NCBI GenBank assembly: GCA_027313705.1 | Contig: DAHVDE010000023.1 | Location: forward strand, 1-64,000 | Origin: Actinomycetota bacterium | Lineage (GTDB): Bacteria > Actinomycetota > Actinomycetes > Streptosporangiales > Streptosporangiaceae | DNA: 64,000 bases | Direction: 5' to 3' | Part shown: positions 1 to 9,905 of the stretch, piece after piece | How the letters are laid out: the number at the start of each line of letters is the position of its first letter | How positions within the stretch are numbered: the first letter of the stretch is position 1 | The notes under the pieces: generated by a model | Database searches by the model: none | Seen by the model: only the letters and a program-made list of their open reading frames with translations | What the model was told of the DNA's origin: nothing | Program-made: the position numbers and the translations under genes

Positions 1-1
1 T

Positions 2-178
2 CCACGCTTCTTGCCAGGCGACGAACTAGTCGGGCAAGCCGCAAGCGCGATGCTAGCCGGTTACCTCGGCGCGCAATCACTGATCTCCGCACCAGCAACT
101 GCTGAATCCTCGCCCGCGGCAGGTCAGGTGGCGACGACTCCTGGGGCGGCAGGTCCTTCGGGGGACTGTAATTTTTGA
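2..178 (+). CDS. C-terminal end of an unidentified CDS truncated by the window start
   Basis: Open frame 2 from the window edge to TGA at 176-178 (PRFLPGDELVGQAASAMLAGYLGAQSLISAPATAESS...GDCNF*). Confidence 0.35.
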   Translation, partial: PRFLPGDELVGQAASAMLAGYLGAQSLISAPATAESSPAAGQVATTPGAAGPSGDCNF

Positions 179-670
179 CAGCGCCATCCGCCGGACCCCC
201 TGCCCGGCCTTCAGCCCCGTCGCGGTCCGAGAACGTCAGAACCCTTCGCCCCACCAATCGCCTCCAAGATCAGCAATGCGTTGCCTGGAGGCTATGACAC
301 TGCCGTGCCCTTCAGAACGGAACCAGCCGGCATCTCGTCCTGGTCCGCAGCCGAGGTCCGCAATGCCCGCAGGTGCCGGCAGTATGCGCGAGAATTCGGC
401 GCGGAAGGCTGCAAACTCACATGTAACTTCGCTGGTTGCTCGTGAGAAATCCTGGGCTATTCTGTCGTAGGCCGCCCGGTAATACTTACGCGGTCGTCGC
501 CGGAGGCCCTAATCCGATATCCTACTCATCATCTCCCGAAATTACTTTTCATTGACAAACCAAGGTTGCGCCAATTTCCTCCGCAAAAATGCGGCCACCA
601 CCTGGCCTGCGGAAGATGTCATCACTTCGTTTCCGGCGCCCATGCCGTGAACTGTCGCACTTGCAATAAA

Positions 671-961
671 CTACAGATTATCATCATTCGTTCGAATGGC
701 TTGAGCTATAGCGTTAGCCAGTATCGCGTACTGCTCGTCCGTCAATCGACCTCGGTCGTATGCTGCGACGACATCATCGTATGACCCAGGAATGTATGGA
801 TCAGGGTCTTCCATATCCGCCGCCGCTATATCCAGATAGGTTTGTTTCTGAGAGCGCCCACGGCTGGGCCATGAACGGCTCCTGAAGTGCTCAGCTACCT
901 CATCCACGGCCATATTGCCTTGATATAGAGCATCTAGTAGTTCAACTACTTCATTTGCCAT
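671..961 (-). CDS. Small acidic protein directly downstream of zeta toxin; putative partner/antitoxin
   Basis: 96-aa ORF starting 4 nt after the zeta-toxin stop; AT-richer than the surroundings. Confidence 0.6.
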   Translation of the reverse strand: MANEVVELLDALYQGNMAVDEVAEHFRSRSWPSRGRSQKQTYLDIAAADMEDPDPYIPGSYDDVVAAYDRGRLTDEQYAILANAIAQAIRTNDDNL

Positions 962-964
962 GCT

Positions 965-2125
965 TCATATCTCCTCAGTTTTCCGTTCGATCAAGATTGG
1001 CGCACGACCATCGATAGAATTATCGTATATCATCCAATCAGTAAATTCACCCTTAAGTCGCTCGAATGTACGGCGGTTAGTTGTTCCGAATTCTTGGTCA
1101 GTTTTGCCCGTAATGAGGTCAGCAGGGACATAGCGACCTCCTAGTCCGTTTCCAGCAAGGTACTGATCATGTCCACGACGATGACGGGATTCAGATCTGG
1201 CCAAGCTCACCTCTACTGGAATATCGACGAATATGCCTATAATTTTTCCATAACCGGCATCTTTCAATTCTCGTATTCGACGCGCCGTTGAGTCTACCGA
1301 GGACATCGTGATGTCCCAGATGACGTTCTTCCCGTCAGCCATCGCCGTCATCCCCAGTCGGCGCGCGACATCAGAGGACTCCTCGTGGTAGAGACCGGTC
1401 GTTTCCATCGGAGAGAGATTAGGGATTTCCGCGATTAATCCGCGCTCGGCAAGATCTTCCTTGAAATCGTCGGGATTGATCATCAGGAACCTTGAAAGAT
1501 CAATGCCTGCATATCTCTCGAGCACGGTGGTCTTGCCGGCACCTCCCAGGCCGCCAGCAATGACAGCGGTGTGTTCGCAGGGGACGTCTTGAGAGTCGCT
1601 ATAGGCAGTATTAACCATTTCGGCATGGATCTTGTTTCTCTCAGGAGTCCATACATGCCCTTTCCCATCTATTGAGTGCTCGACTCCGATCGGAGGATCC
1701 GCCGTTGCGGCGTCGGCCATACCGTTCACCACTTCGCGGACGTGGGCCTTGTAGTCGGCGTCGGTCAGTGGGGGCGACGGACGCTCTAGGTCGGATAGGA
1801 GGGGCACTGGGGGCTTGGGGGTGCCATCTTCTTCCCAGGGAGATGAGGGATTCCCCTTCTCAAAGTGGTTGAGGCGAGCTTTAAGATCTTGTCGGATGCT
1901 TGGCTGGTTTTCTGCCTTCTCTAGGCGCTCAACCCAGCGCTGCTTTTGCAACTCTTGGATTGAAGCCGGCGGGCGGGCTTCGTCGGGGCGACCGACCCCT
2001 CGCGGCGGATCCGCAGTGTCCGTTGCACCAGCTGGGTCCCGAGCCCCGGCCGACGTTGTGCCGTTCAACTCGGCGGACCGCTTGGATCTCTCCTCGTCGG
2101 TCGAAGGTAAATCCATGGCGCACAT
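965..2125 (-). CDS. Zeta toxin family P-loop protein with about 190-aa N-terminal extension
   Basis: Walker A GGLGGAGKTTVLERY, then NPDDFKEDL, IWDITMSS, FVDIPVEVSLARSESRHRRG, typical of zeta-toxin kinases. Confidence 0.8.
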   Translation of the reverse strand: MCAMDLPSTDEERSKRSAELNGTTSAGARDPAGATDTADPPRGVGRPDEARPPASIQELQKQRWVERLEKAENQPSIRQDLKARLNHFEKGNPSSPWEEDGTPKPPVPLLSDLERPSPPLTDADYKAHVREVVNGMADAATADPPIGVEHSIDGKGHVWTPERNKIHAEMVNTAYSDSQDVPCEHTAVIAGGLGGAGKTTVLERYAGIDLSRFLMINPDDFKEDLAERGLIAEIPNLSPMETTGLYHEESSDVARRLGMTAMADGKNVIWDITMSSVDSTARRIRELKDAGYGKIIGIFVDIPVEVSLARSESRHRRGHDQYLAGNGLGGRYVPADLITGKTDQEFGTTNRRTFERLKGEFTDWMIYDNSIDGRAPILIERKTEEI

Positions 2126-2193
2126 ACAACCAGGATTGGCACCGCTAAGTCCATATCTGGCGCTATTTCGCAGGCATTGGCGCTCGCCTGCCA

Positions 2194-2275
2194 GCCGCGT
2201 AGGTCAGTCGGCCAGGCATCGGCTGTCTCCTCGTAACGGTGCAAGTCAGTGCCAGGCTGTGACGGCCAGGCCATG
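2194..2275 (-). pseudogene. Remnant of the C-terminus of a D-threonine-aldolase-like gene (second, decayed copy)
   Basis: Minus-strand MAWPSQPGTDLHRYEETADAWPTDLRGW-Q aligns with MAYHERAYLCRGEEVVDVWPIDLRGW* at the end of the intact gene at 2852. Confidence 0.6.
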
Positions 2276-2574
2276 CCACCCGCGCGATTCGATGGGCCGG
2301 CCAGCCGTCTCTCACGCCCGGTAACACCCGATTGCCCACGGCGAGGGCGCTGACGTCGCCTTCCGCCGTCGGCTGCCTCGAAGTAGTTGATGTCTTCGGC
2401 ACCGACGCACCGGAGCCGACCCCCATCCTGCTTGTGTGACGGATGAGACGACCCGGTCGGGCGCGAGGACCCGAAGCACGGACCTGCGTTTGCCCGCTCA
2501 GCCTAGCAAGCAGCGCTCCAGACTCGGTCGACGCTGGCAACTAGCGAGGTGTCGCGGGCGGGCCGGAGCGCGGT

Positions 2575-2600
2575 CAACGTGCGCAATTCCGCGCACGTTG
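2575..2600. repeat. Perfect 10-bp inverted repeat with 6-nt loop (CAACGTGCGC-AATTCC-GCGCACGTTG)
   Basis: Read directly in the intergenic sequence. Confidence 0.8.
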
Positions 2601-2617
2601 TGCTGGCTTGCGCGCTC

Positions 2618-2672
2618 GGGCCTGCGGTCGCGGTCGTGACGGGCCTGCAGTCGCGGTCGTGACGGACCTGCG
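2618..2672. repeat. 23-bp tandem repeat, about 2.4 copies (GGGCCTGCRGTCGCGGTCGTGAC)
   Basis: Two adjacent copies with one mismatch plus a partial third. Confidence 0.75.
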
Positions 2673-2851
2673 GGGAGAGCCGGGCGCGTCGGCCGTCCGG
2701 AGACCGGGGTCAGCGCCGGGGTCAGATACAGCCCGCGCCGGCTGACGCGGGCGCGGATCAACTGGGCGGCGGTAACCTCAGCTCACTTCACCCGATCGCC
2801 GTCTTCCCGCGCCAGCCGCCAGCTATCGTCCTGCCCTGGCGTGCGAGCGGC

Positions 2852-3841
2852 TTACCAGCCGCGCAGGTCGATCGGCCAGACGTCGACTACTTCCTCGCCA
2901 CGGCATAGGTAAGCCCGCTCGTGATAGGCCATCGTCGGGTCGATGTGGGCGGGCGCCAGCCTGACCACATCGCCGAGTGGCCTGGGCGGGGAGAATACCG
3001 TGTGCTCGTCTGAGCAGTACCAAAGGTCGGCGCCGTCGAGTGACGGGTTGCCGTGGTCCATGCCGAAGCACTTGAGCCCGGCATTGGCGACCGACCACTG
3101 ACCAGTTGTCGAGATCAACGTCGCGAGCACGAAGAGTGCCTGCCCGAAGGGCAGGCCAAGCCGCCCGTAGGCGGTGTCCATCAGGGCATAAGAACCGGCC
3201 TGGATTTCGTTCGCCCAGGTGTTGAGCGCGTAGGTGCCAGTACCTCCGGCCGAGATGACCGGACCGCCGACATCGGTGTGGGCAGCTATCAGCAACTCCA
3301 TGGCCGTCTGGCATTTCCCGGCTCGTTCGGCGGCCTGCTCCAGCCCGACCACGTGCCCTTCGTAACCCATGACACCGCGCACATCGAGACCGCTCGCCCT
3401 GGCCAGGTCGGCCAGGCGGCCTGCCTGGTCCGGGGCGACCCCGCAGCGGGGCAAGCCGACATTGACATCGATCAGCACTTCCCTGACCCCGCCGGCGACG
3501 GCGGCCCGCAAGGTCTGCGGCGAGTCGACCGCAACCGTCACCCGCGCCCCCGCTTCGACCAGGACACCGACCCTGCGGGCGTCAAGCACCTCGTTGGCCA
3601 GCAGCAAGTCTGCGCCAAGGCCGGCCGCAGCCATGCCCTCGCACTCCCTGATGGTGGCGCAGGTAAAGGCCGTATGACCGGCGGCCGCCTGGCGCCTGGC
3701 CAGCGATGTGCACTTGTGCGCCTTGACGTGCGGTCGCAGCCGGCCATCGGGCAGGGCGGCAGCCATTTCCGCGATGTTCTGGTCGAGCACCGCCTCATCG
3801 ATCACCAGGGCCGGAGTCGTGAGTTCGAAGATAGTTGTCAT
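2852..3841 (-). CDS. D-threonine aldolase / amino-acid deaminase-like PLP enzyme (alanine racemase N-terminal fold)
   Basis: MTTIFELTTPALVIDEAVLDQNI...LRPHVKAHKCTSLARRQ...; the start overlaps the iolD stop (ATGA). Confidence 0.8.
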   Translation of the reverse strand: MTTIFELTTPALVIDEAVLDQNIAEMAAALPDGRLRPHVKAHKCTSLARRQAAAGHTAFTCATIRECEGMAAAGLGADLLLANEVLDARRVGVLVEAGARVTVAVDSPQTLRAAVAGGVREVLIDVNVGLPRCGVAPDQAGRLADLARASGLDVRGVMGYEGHVVGLEQAAERAGKCQTAMELLIAAHTDVGGPVISAGGTGTYALNTWANEIQAGSYALMDTAYGRLGLPFGQALFVLATLISTTGQWSVANAGLKCFGMDHGNPSLDGADLWYCSDEHTVFSPPRPLGDVVRLAPAHIDPTMAYHERAYLCRGEEVVDVWPIDLRGW

Positions 3842-5636
3842 AGATACCTGCTTCGACTGGCTCGGGCGGCTTCGTAGGATAGCGAGGCGGAGGTCACCGA
3901 CTCCAGGTCGGACACTTCCGCGACCGGAACGTCCCACCAGGACTGGCTGTCCGGCGCGGACACAAGCGGATCGGTCTGGATGGTGATCAGCGCCGGGCCG
4001 TCGGTCAATTTGGCCTGGTCGAGATGGGCCTTGAGGTCGGTGATGGAGCGGGCGCGGAACACGCGGACTCCCAGGCTTTCCGCGTTCATGGCCAAGTCCA
4101 CTGGGAGCAAGTGCCCGTCGAGCCTGCCGCTGATGTAGTCACGGTACCGGTAAGCGGTACCGAACCGCTGCGATCCCACCGACTCAGGCAAAGCTCCGAT
4201 CGAGGCGAAGCCGTGGTTCAGCACCAGCACGACGATGATCTTCAAGCGCTCCTGGACAGCGGTGACCAGTTCTGACGACATCATCAGGTAGGAACCATCG
4301 CCGACCATCACGTACGGCGATCTCATAACCCATGCAGGAATAGCCATACTCGACGTGGTAGCCCTTCTCGTCTCTGGTACTCCACAGCTTATGCAGGTCA
4401 CCAGGCAGGGAGCCGGCTGCGCACACCACGACATCACGTGGCCCGGCGGCAGCGTTGACTGTCCCGATCACCTCGGACTGGGCAGGCAGCGGCGCGTGCC
4501 CAAGTGAGTACGCGCGAGAGACCGTCGCGTCCCAGGCCAACGCCAAGGCGGCCGCATGCTCCCGGTATGAGGCAGGAACCTGCCATCCGGATAGGCCTTC
4601 GGCGAGCGAGGCGATGGCGGCGCGAGCGTCACCAGTCACCGCGAGCCCGGAATTCTTGGCGGCATCGAAGGAAGTGACATTGATGTTGATAAACCGCACG
4701 CCTGGCGCGGCGAAGGCGCGGCCTGAGACGGTGGTGAAGTCAGACCACCTGGTACCGATCACGACGTCAGCCGCACGGGCGAGCGCGTTCGCGGCGGCGG
4801 AGCCGATCGCGCCTGCCGCCTGAGGGTGGTCGTAGGGCAGTGCACCCTTGCCCGCCTGGGTCTCGGCGACTGGGATGCCAGTAGCCTGCGCGAAGGCACG
4901 CAACTCCGCAGTGGCTTCAGAGTAGATCACGCCACCGCCAGCGACGATGAGCGGCCGGCTGGCATCCCTGAGCAGGGCGAGCGCTCTCGCCACGGAGCCG
5001 GGGTCAGGTACAGGGCGCGGGACGTACCAGACCCGGTCGGCAAACAGCGAGGCTGGCCAGTCGAACGCCTGCGCCTGGACATTCTCAGGCAGGCAGATGG
5101 TCACCGCACCTGTCTCGGCCGGGTCCGTGAGTACCCGCATCGCTCCGAGCAGCGGGTCCGGCAGTTGCTCTGGCCGGTCCACCCGGTCGAAGAATCGTGA
5201 CACGGGACGGAACACGTCGTTGACCAATACATCACGCTGACCGGGGTGCTCAAGCTGCTGAAGCACGGGATCGGCGGCCCTGGTCGCGAACGTGTCCGAA
5301 GGAAGAAGCAGCACAGGGAGCCGGTTTATGGTGGCCAGCGCGGCGCCGGTCACCATGTTGGTCGCGCCCGGCCCGATCGGCGAGGTGCTGGCAAGCACGG
5401 AAAGCCGGTTCCGCATCCGGGCGAACCAACGCCGCGTGGACCATTGCATGCTCGTTGCGTCCCAGATAGTAAGGCAGCACGCCTGGGGTGGCTAGCTCAC
5501 AGGCCAGCAACGCCTCGCCGAGCCCGTGCCCGAAGATCCCGAACCAGCCTTCGACCAGGCGGTGCGAGACGCCGTCACGCGATGAGTACTGCGCCGCGAG
5601 GAACGCGACGATGGCCTGCCCGACGGTACGCCTCAT
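3838..5636 (-). pseudogene. iolD: 3D-(3,5/4)-trihydroxycyclohexane-1,2-dione hydrolase (IolD), broken by two frameshifts
   Basis: N-part in ORF 5250-5636 (MRRTVGQAIVAFLAAQYSSRDG...YYLGRNEHAMVHAAL), middle in ORF 4184-5449 (RMRNRLSVLASTSPIGPGATNMVTGAALATINRLPVLLLPSD...MGYEIAV), end in ORF 3838-4437 (VMVGDGSYLMMSSELVTAVQE...). Confidence 0.85.
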
Positions 5637-6246
5637 GCCGGGCTCACGTAGAACGGAAGCCGGGGGTCAACCGGTTCGCCTGCCCAGGTATCCCGCACCC
5701 AGGCGTGTGCCGGGTCGTCACAGATCTGCCACCGGCGCTCGCCTGGACCGGCCATCACGTTCAAGTAGTGCATGTCGTTGCCAGGCACTGCCATGGCCGG
5801 GCCGTACCACCCGTGCGGCAAGAGCAATAGGTCGCCTGAGCCGACCTCGGCAAGCACGTCGATCGGCCGCTCAGGAGGCCCGTACACCCGGTGGTAGCCG
5901 ATCGCGCGCGAATCGCGGACCGCAGGGGTACGCCGGGTCCCGACCTGTCCGGAGCGATGACCTCGCACGCGATGACAGGCACGCCGGACGCCGGGCCGTA
6001 CCGCACCGGAAGGTCACGGGATGCCCGCGCTCCCGGCAGGGCGTAACGCCCGCCGCCGCCCGCAGCGGAGATACGCACAGACGACCGGCGAGGCACGTAG
6101 GCAAAGTCGGTGACCCCTTCGAAGACGCTGGCCCGACCAGTGACGACCAGGACCAGCCCGCCTTCTCCTGCGGCAGGTTGACCTCGAGATTGCCGGAAAC
6201 CAGCGCCCGCGCGGCCAGTGATGCGGTGTCTGCGACACGGTGTCAT
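5633..6246 (-). pseudogene. iolB: 5-deoxy-glucuronate isomerase (IolB) remnant, in several frames with internal deletions
   Basis: ASVFEGVTDFAYVPR...LPVRYGPASGVPVIACEVIAP in one frame; GYHRVYGPPERPIDVLAEVGSGDLLLLPHGWYGPAMAVPGNDMHYLNVMAGP in another; the expected metal-binding segment between them is missing. Confidence 0.8.
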
Positions 6247-6535
6247 ACCTCTTCGCCAGCAAGCAGCGCGTCAACCTCGGCCGAGGTCGGCATCGCCGTC
6301 GAACATTCCAGCCTGGACGCCACGATCGCCCCGGCGGCGTTGGCGAACGTGAGCACCCGTTCAAGCGGCCGGCCGGCCAGCAGGCCATGGCAAAGTGCGC
6401 CGCCGAACCCGTCGCCACCACCGAGCCCGTTCAGCACACCTATCTTCACCGGCGGCACGGTCACCGACTCCGAGGCGGTCAGCGCGAGAACCCGGCCGGT
6501 CCCTGCTTGATCACCGCAAGCTCGACCCCTAGGTC
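6243..6535 (-). pseudogene. iolC: 5-dehydro-2-deoxygluconokinase (IolC) C-terminal remnant with a frameshift
   Basis: LLDLGVELAVIKQGPAG / VLALTASESVTVPPVKIGVLNGLGGGDGFGGALCHGLLAGRPLERVLTFANAAGAIVASRLECSTAMPTSAEVDALL; N-terminal two-thirds absent. Confidence 0.8.
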
Positions 6536-6845
6536 AAGCAGCCGACGAGGAATCCTTCAGGTGCACATGGGTCACACTGTCCGGGAAACCGGACAGGATG
6601 GCCAGAGGGTTCCCGCCTGCCGCGATCAGGTGCCCCGTGTCGAGGCAAAGCGCCGCAGCCGTCGACTCGAGCACCCGCACCACGTCGTCCTGAGTGGCAA
6701 GCTGAGTGCCGACCTCATTGTGCAGGATCGCTTCGTATCCCCGTGCCTCGCAGAACCTCACCACCTGGCCAGCCACCGACTCGATCTGGGGCCAGCGTTC
6801 CCGCTGGTCAGGTGAGCCGATCAGGGCGACGGTCGGCCTGGGCCT
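6534..6845 (-). pseudogene. Sugar phosphate isomerase/epimerase (IolE-like TIM barrel) fragment
   Basis: TVALIGSPDQRERWPQIESVAGQVVRFCEARGYEAILHNEVGTQL...LCLDTGHLIAAGGNPLAILSGFPDSVTHVHLKDSS. Confidence 0.65.
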
Positions 6846-6879
6846 GAACAGCTTGGCCGATCGTGTACACGTTCTAGCT

Positions 6880-7301
6880 CTCCTTAGCCAATTCAGCGAT
6901 CTTGAGCGCGGCGACCGCGTCCTCCGCCGCGCGCCGTTACCCGTGCCTGTCCGCACCAGCCGGGCGAAGTCTTCGGCCTGGAGCCGCAGCGCGGCGCGGA
7001 ACGGCGCGTCGCCGCTGGCCGGATCGAGGAAGACAGAGCCCGCTGTGCCCTTGGTGCTTTAGACCTCGACCTTGACCATGTCCCCGGCAGGCGGCAGGCC
7101 GGCCTGTTCTGCCAGCGTCGCGTTCTGGCTCGCCTCTGCGGCCGTCAGCCCGCAGGGCTTTTCGCAGAGCAACGTGCTCGCACCGCCAAGCTGGTTGTAG
7201 GCGGCATAGGTCCCCAGGCCTCGTCCGGTCGTCCGAGCGGCAGGTGGTAGCCGTCGAAGACCCCGGCCGGCGACATGATGAAACCCCTTCTGGCCTGCCA
7301 A
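6880..7301 (-). pseudogene. Gfo/Idh/MocA-type (inositol dehydrogenase-like) oxidoreductase fragments
   Basis: YNQLGGASTLLCEKPCGLTAAEASQNATLAEQAGL in ORF 7059-7301; downstream in another frame PFRAALRLQAEDFARLVRTG...EDAVAALKIAELAKES. Confidence 0.65.
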
Positions 7302-7398
7302 AACATGACCCGTTCCCGGCTAGGCGGGCGGGCGCCCATGCTGTGCGTGATGGTTAATCAATGGCAGGTTAAACGATTACATCAGGCGAAAGGGGCTA

Positions 7399-8367
7399 TC
7401 AATCACCGGTTGCCCGTTCCTGCTGCGCGGTGGCCAGCCGGTCGAGCAGCGACACGCAGGCGTGGATCGCACACAGGTGCGGGACCTCGATGCCGAACCG
7501 CCCGGCCAGCTCGATGACCGCCCCGGTCAGGCACCCGACCTCAAGCCGCTTGCCCGCATCGAGGTCCTGCAGCATCGACGTTTTGTGATCACCGATGGCC
7601 AGCCCGGCCGCCAGCCGGCGGTCTAGCGAAACGGGAAACCTGACCGCAAGCCGCTGCGCCACCAGCGCGCATTCGCCGAACATGGCGCGCAGCAACTCCA
7701 CCATCGCCGGCTCGGACCCTAGCTCCCCGAGCGTCGCGCGGGTCAGCGCAGTCACCGAATTGAACGCCACGTTCCCGACCAGCTTCAGCCAGATCTGATC
7801 GGCAAGCCGTGACTCGACCGGCGCCTTGAGCCCGCCGGCCGCGAACGCCGCCGAGATGTCCTTGCACCGTTGCGAGGAAGAACCGTCGGCTTCGCCGATC
7901 GTGAACCTGGTGCCCTCGACGTGCCTGATCACGCCCGGAGACTCGATTTCCGTCGAGCAGTAGACCACGCACCCGACGCTGTGCCCGGCCGGAATCGAGC
8001 GCGCGATCACCCCGCCGGGGTCCACGCTCTCCAGGCCTGGCTGGTACCACCAGGGGATACCGTTCTGCGCCCAGATCACCGCCGCCCCCGGAGCAAGCAG
8101 CGGACCGAGGGCGGGAGCGATGGCAGGCAGGCTGTAGGCCTTCAGCCCGACGAACACCACATCGGCGCCGGCGACCGAGGAAAGGTCAGAGGTCACCCGC
8201 GGATGGGCGGAGAAATCGCCGCGCGGCGAGGTCACCCGCACTCCGCCGGCGGCCATCGCCGCCCCGTGGGCGCCGCGCGCGATGAGCGTGACATCGGTCC
8301 CGCCCCGCGCCAGCGCCGCCCCTACGTAAGCCCCGATCGCGCCCGCTCCGAGCACCACGACCCGCAT
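7399..8367 (-). CDS. 2-dehydropantoate 2-reductase family (ApbA/PanE)
   Basis: MRVVVLGAGAIGAYVGAALARGGTDVTLIARG. Confidence 0.85.
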   Translation of the reverse strand: MRVVVLGAGAIGAYVGAALARGGTDVTLIARGAHGAAMAAGGVRVTSPRGDFSAHPRVTSDLSSVAGADVVFVGLKAYSLPAIAPALGPLLAPGAAVIWAQNGIPWWYQPGLESVDPGGVIARSIPAGHSVGCVVYCSTEIESPGVIRHVEGTRFTIGEADGSSSQRCKDISAAFAAGGLKAPVESRLADQIWLKLVGNVAFNSVTALTRATLGELGSEPAMVELLRAMFGECALVAQRLAVRFPVSLDRRLAAGLAIGDHKTSMLQDLDAGKRLEVGCLTGAVIELAGRFGIEVPHLCAIHACVSLLDRLATAQQERATGD

Positions 8368-8378
8368 CGACGCCAGCC

Positions 8379-9905
8379 CTACCCTGCCTGCTCGGCGACA
8401 ACGGCGGCCACCATCCGGCGCTGCACCTTCCCTGTCGCGGTCCTCGGGATCTGGTCGAGCACGTGAATGGCGGACGGCACCTTGTACGCCGCCAGGTGCT
8501 CACGGCAGTAGCTGATGAGCTCCTTCGGCCCGGCCGCATCCTGCAACGTGACCGCCGCGCCGACAAGCTCACCGTACTTCTCGTCACTGACACCGAAGCA
8601 GACCGCGTCCCGCACCGCCGGATGGGACATGAGCACCTGCTCGATCTCGGCAGGCGCGATGTTCTCACCGCCCCGCAGGATCATCTCCTTGAGCCGCCCC
8701 GCCAGGTACAGGTAGCCGCCCCGCAGCACGCCGAGGTCACCGGTGCGGAACCAGTCACCGTAGAAGGCCTCGGCGGTCGCCGCCGGGTTGGCCACGTACC
8801 CGGACATAACCCCTGGCCCCCTGATCACGACCTCTCCTGCCTGTCCTTCTGGCAAGAGAGCACCGCCCGGTGCCGCGATCCCGATCTGCGTGCCGGTCGG
8901 CACGCCGACGGACCCGGGAATCCTGGCCGCCGGCGGCAGCGGGTTCGACGCCATCTGATGGCTGGCCTCGGTCATGCCGTATGCCTCGAGCATCGGCACC
9001 CCGTACGCCGCCTCGGCTCGCTCGAGCAGTGCGGGCGACAACGCCGAACTGCACGACCGCGCGAACCGCAGCGACTCGAGCGAGCCTGACCCGGCATCGA
9101 GGATCATCTGATGCAGCGTAGGACCGGCCGACAGCCAGGTCGCCCCGTGCTCCCTGGCCTGCCGCCAGAACCGCTGCGGCGTGAACCGGCGCGGCACGAC
9201 CACAGCACCGCCGCCGCACAGCGCCGCCAGCGTGGACGCGACCATGCCGTGCACGTGAAACAGCGGCATCACGCAAAACGACACGTCGTCAGCGCCGAGC
9301 CGGTAGTGGCCGGCGATCGTCACCGCAGACGCCATCATGTTCCGCTGCCGCAAAGGCACTTGCTTCGGCCGGCTGGTCGTGCCGCTCGTGTGCAGCACGA
9401 CGGCCACGTCGTCGGCCGCACCGGCCTGCTGGTAACTGGCCGGAGAACTCACTTCCTTTCCCGTCAGGAAGAGGCCAGGCGGACCATCGTCGCTTGCCTC
9501 GGCAAGCAGCAGGCTGGCTGAGCATTCCGCCGCGGCGCTGACGATCGCGGCCGGACGGCTGGCCGGGATGAGCACCAGCCTCGGCGCGATGTCGGTCAGG
9601 TAGAAGACGAACTCGCCATGGGTGTAGGCCGGGTTGAGCGGGGCCGCCGCCGCCCCGAGCAATGTGATCGCCAGCAGGAACTGCACGAACTCCGGGCCGT
9701 TAGGCAGCACGACCGCGACCCGGTCACCGCGCCTGACCCCGGCGGCGGCGAGGAGCCCGGCCAGCAGCTCCACTCGCCCGGCAAGCTGGCCGTAGGTCAG
9801 GGTGCTGCCGTCCTCGGCCACGACCAGGGCGGGCCTGGCGCTGTCAGGAGCGTCAAGCAGCTCGCTCAGCGTCCTGGCCTGCGCGCTCATCGCACCCGTG
9901 CTCAT
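8379..9905 (-). CDS. AMP-dependent acyl-CoA synthetase/ligase
   Basis: LHTSGTTSRPKQVPLRQRN, YGMTEASHQM, GDWFRTGDLGVL, RLKEMILRGGENI; ATG at 9905 overlaps the preceding stop (ATGA). Confidence 0.9.
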   Translation of the reverse strand: MSTGAMSAQARTLSELLDAPDSARPALVVAEDGSTLTYGQLAGRVELLAGLLAAAGVRRGDRVAVVLPNGPEFVQFLLAITLLGAAAAPLNPAYTHGEFVFYLTDIAPRLVLIPASRPAAIVSAAAECSASLLLAEASDDGPPGLFLTGKEVSSPASYQQAGAADDVAVVLHTSGTTSRPKQVPLRQRNMMASAVTIAGHYRLGADDVSFCVMPLFHVHGMVASTLAALCGGGAVVVPRRFTPQRFWRQAREHGATWLSAGPTLHQMILDAGSGSLESLRFARSCSSALSPALLERAEAAYGVPMLEAYGMTEASHQMASNPLPPAARIPGSVGVPTGTQIGIAAPGGALLPEGQAGEVVIRGPGVMSGYVANPAATAEAFYGDWFRTGDLGVLRGGYLYLAGRLKEMILRGGENIAPAEIEQVLMSHPAVRDAVCFGVSDEKYGELVGAAVTLQDAAGPKELISYCREHLAAYKVPSAIHVLDQIPRTATGKVQRRMVAAVVAEQAG

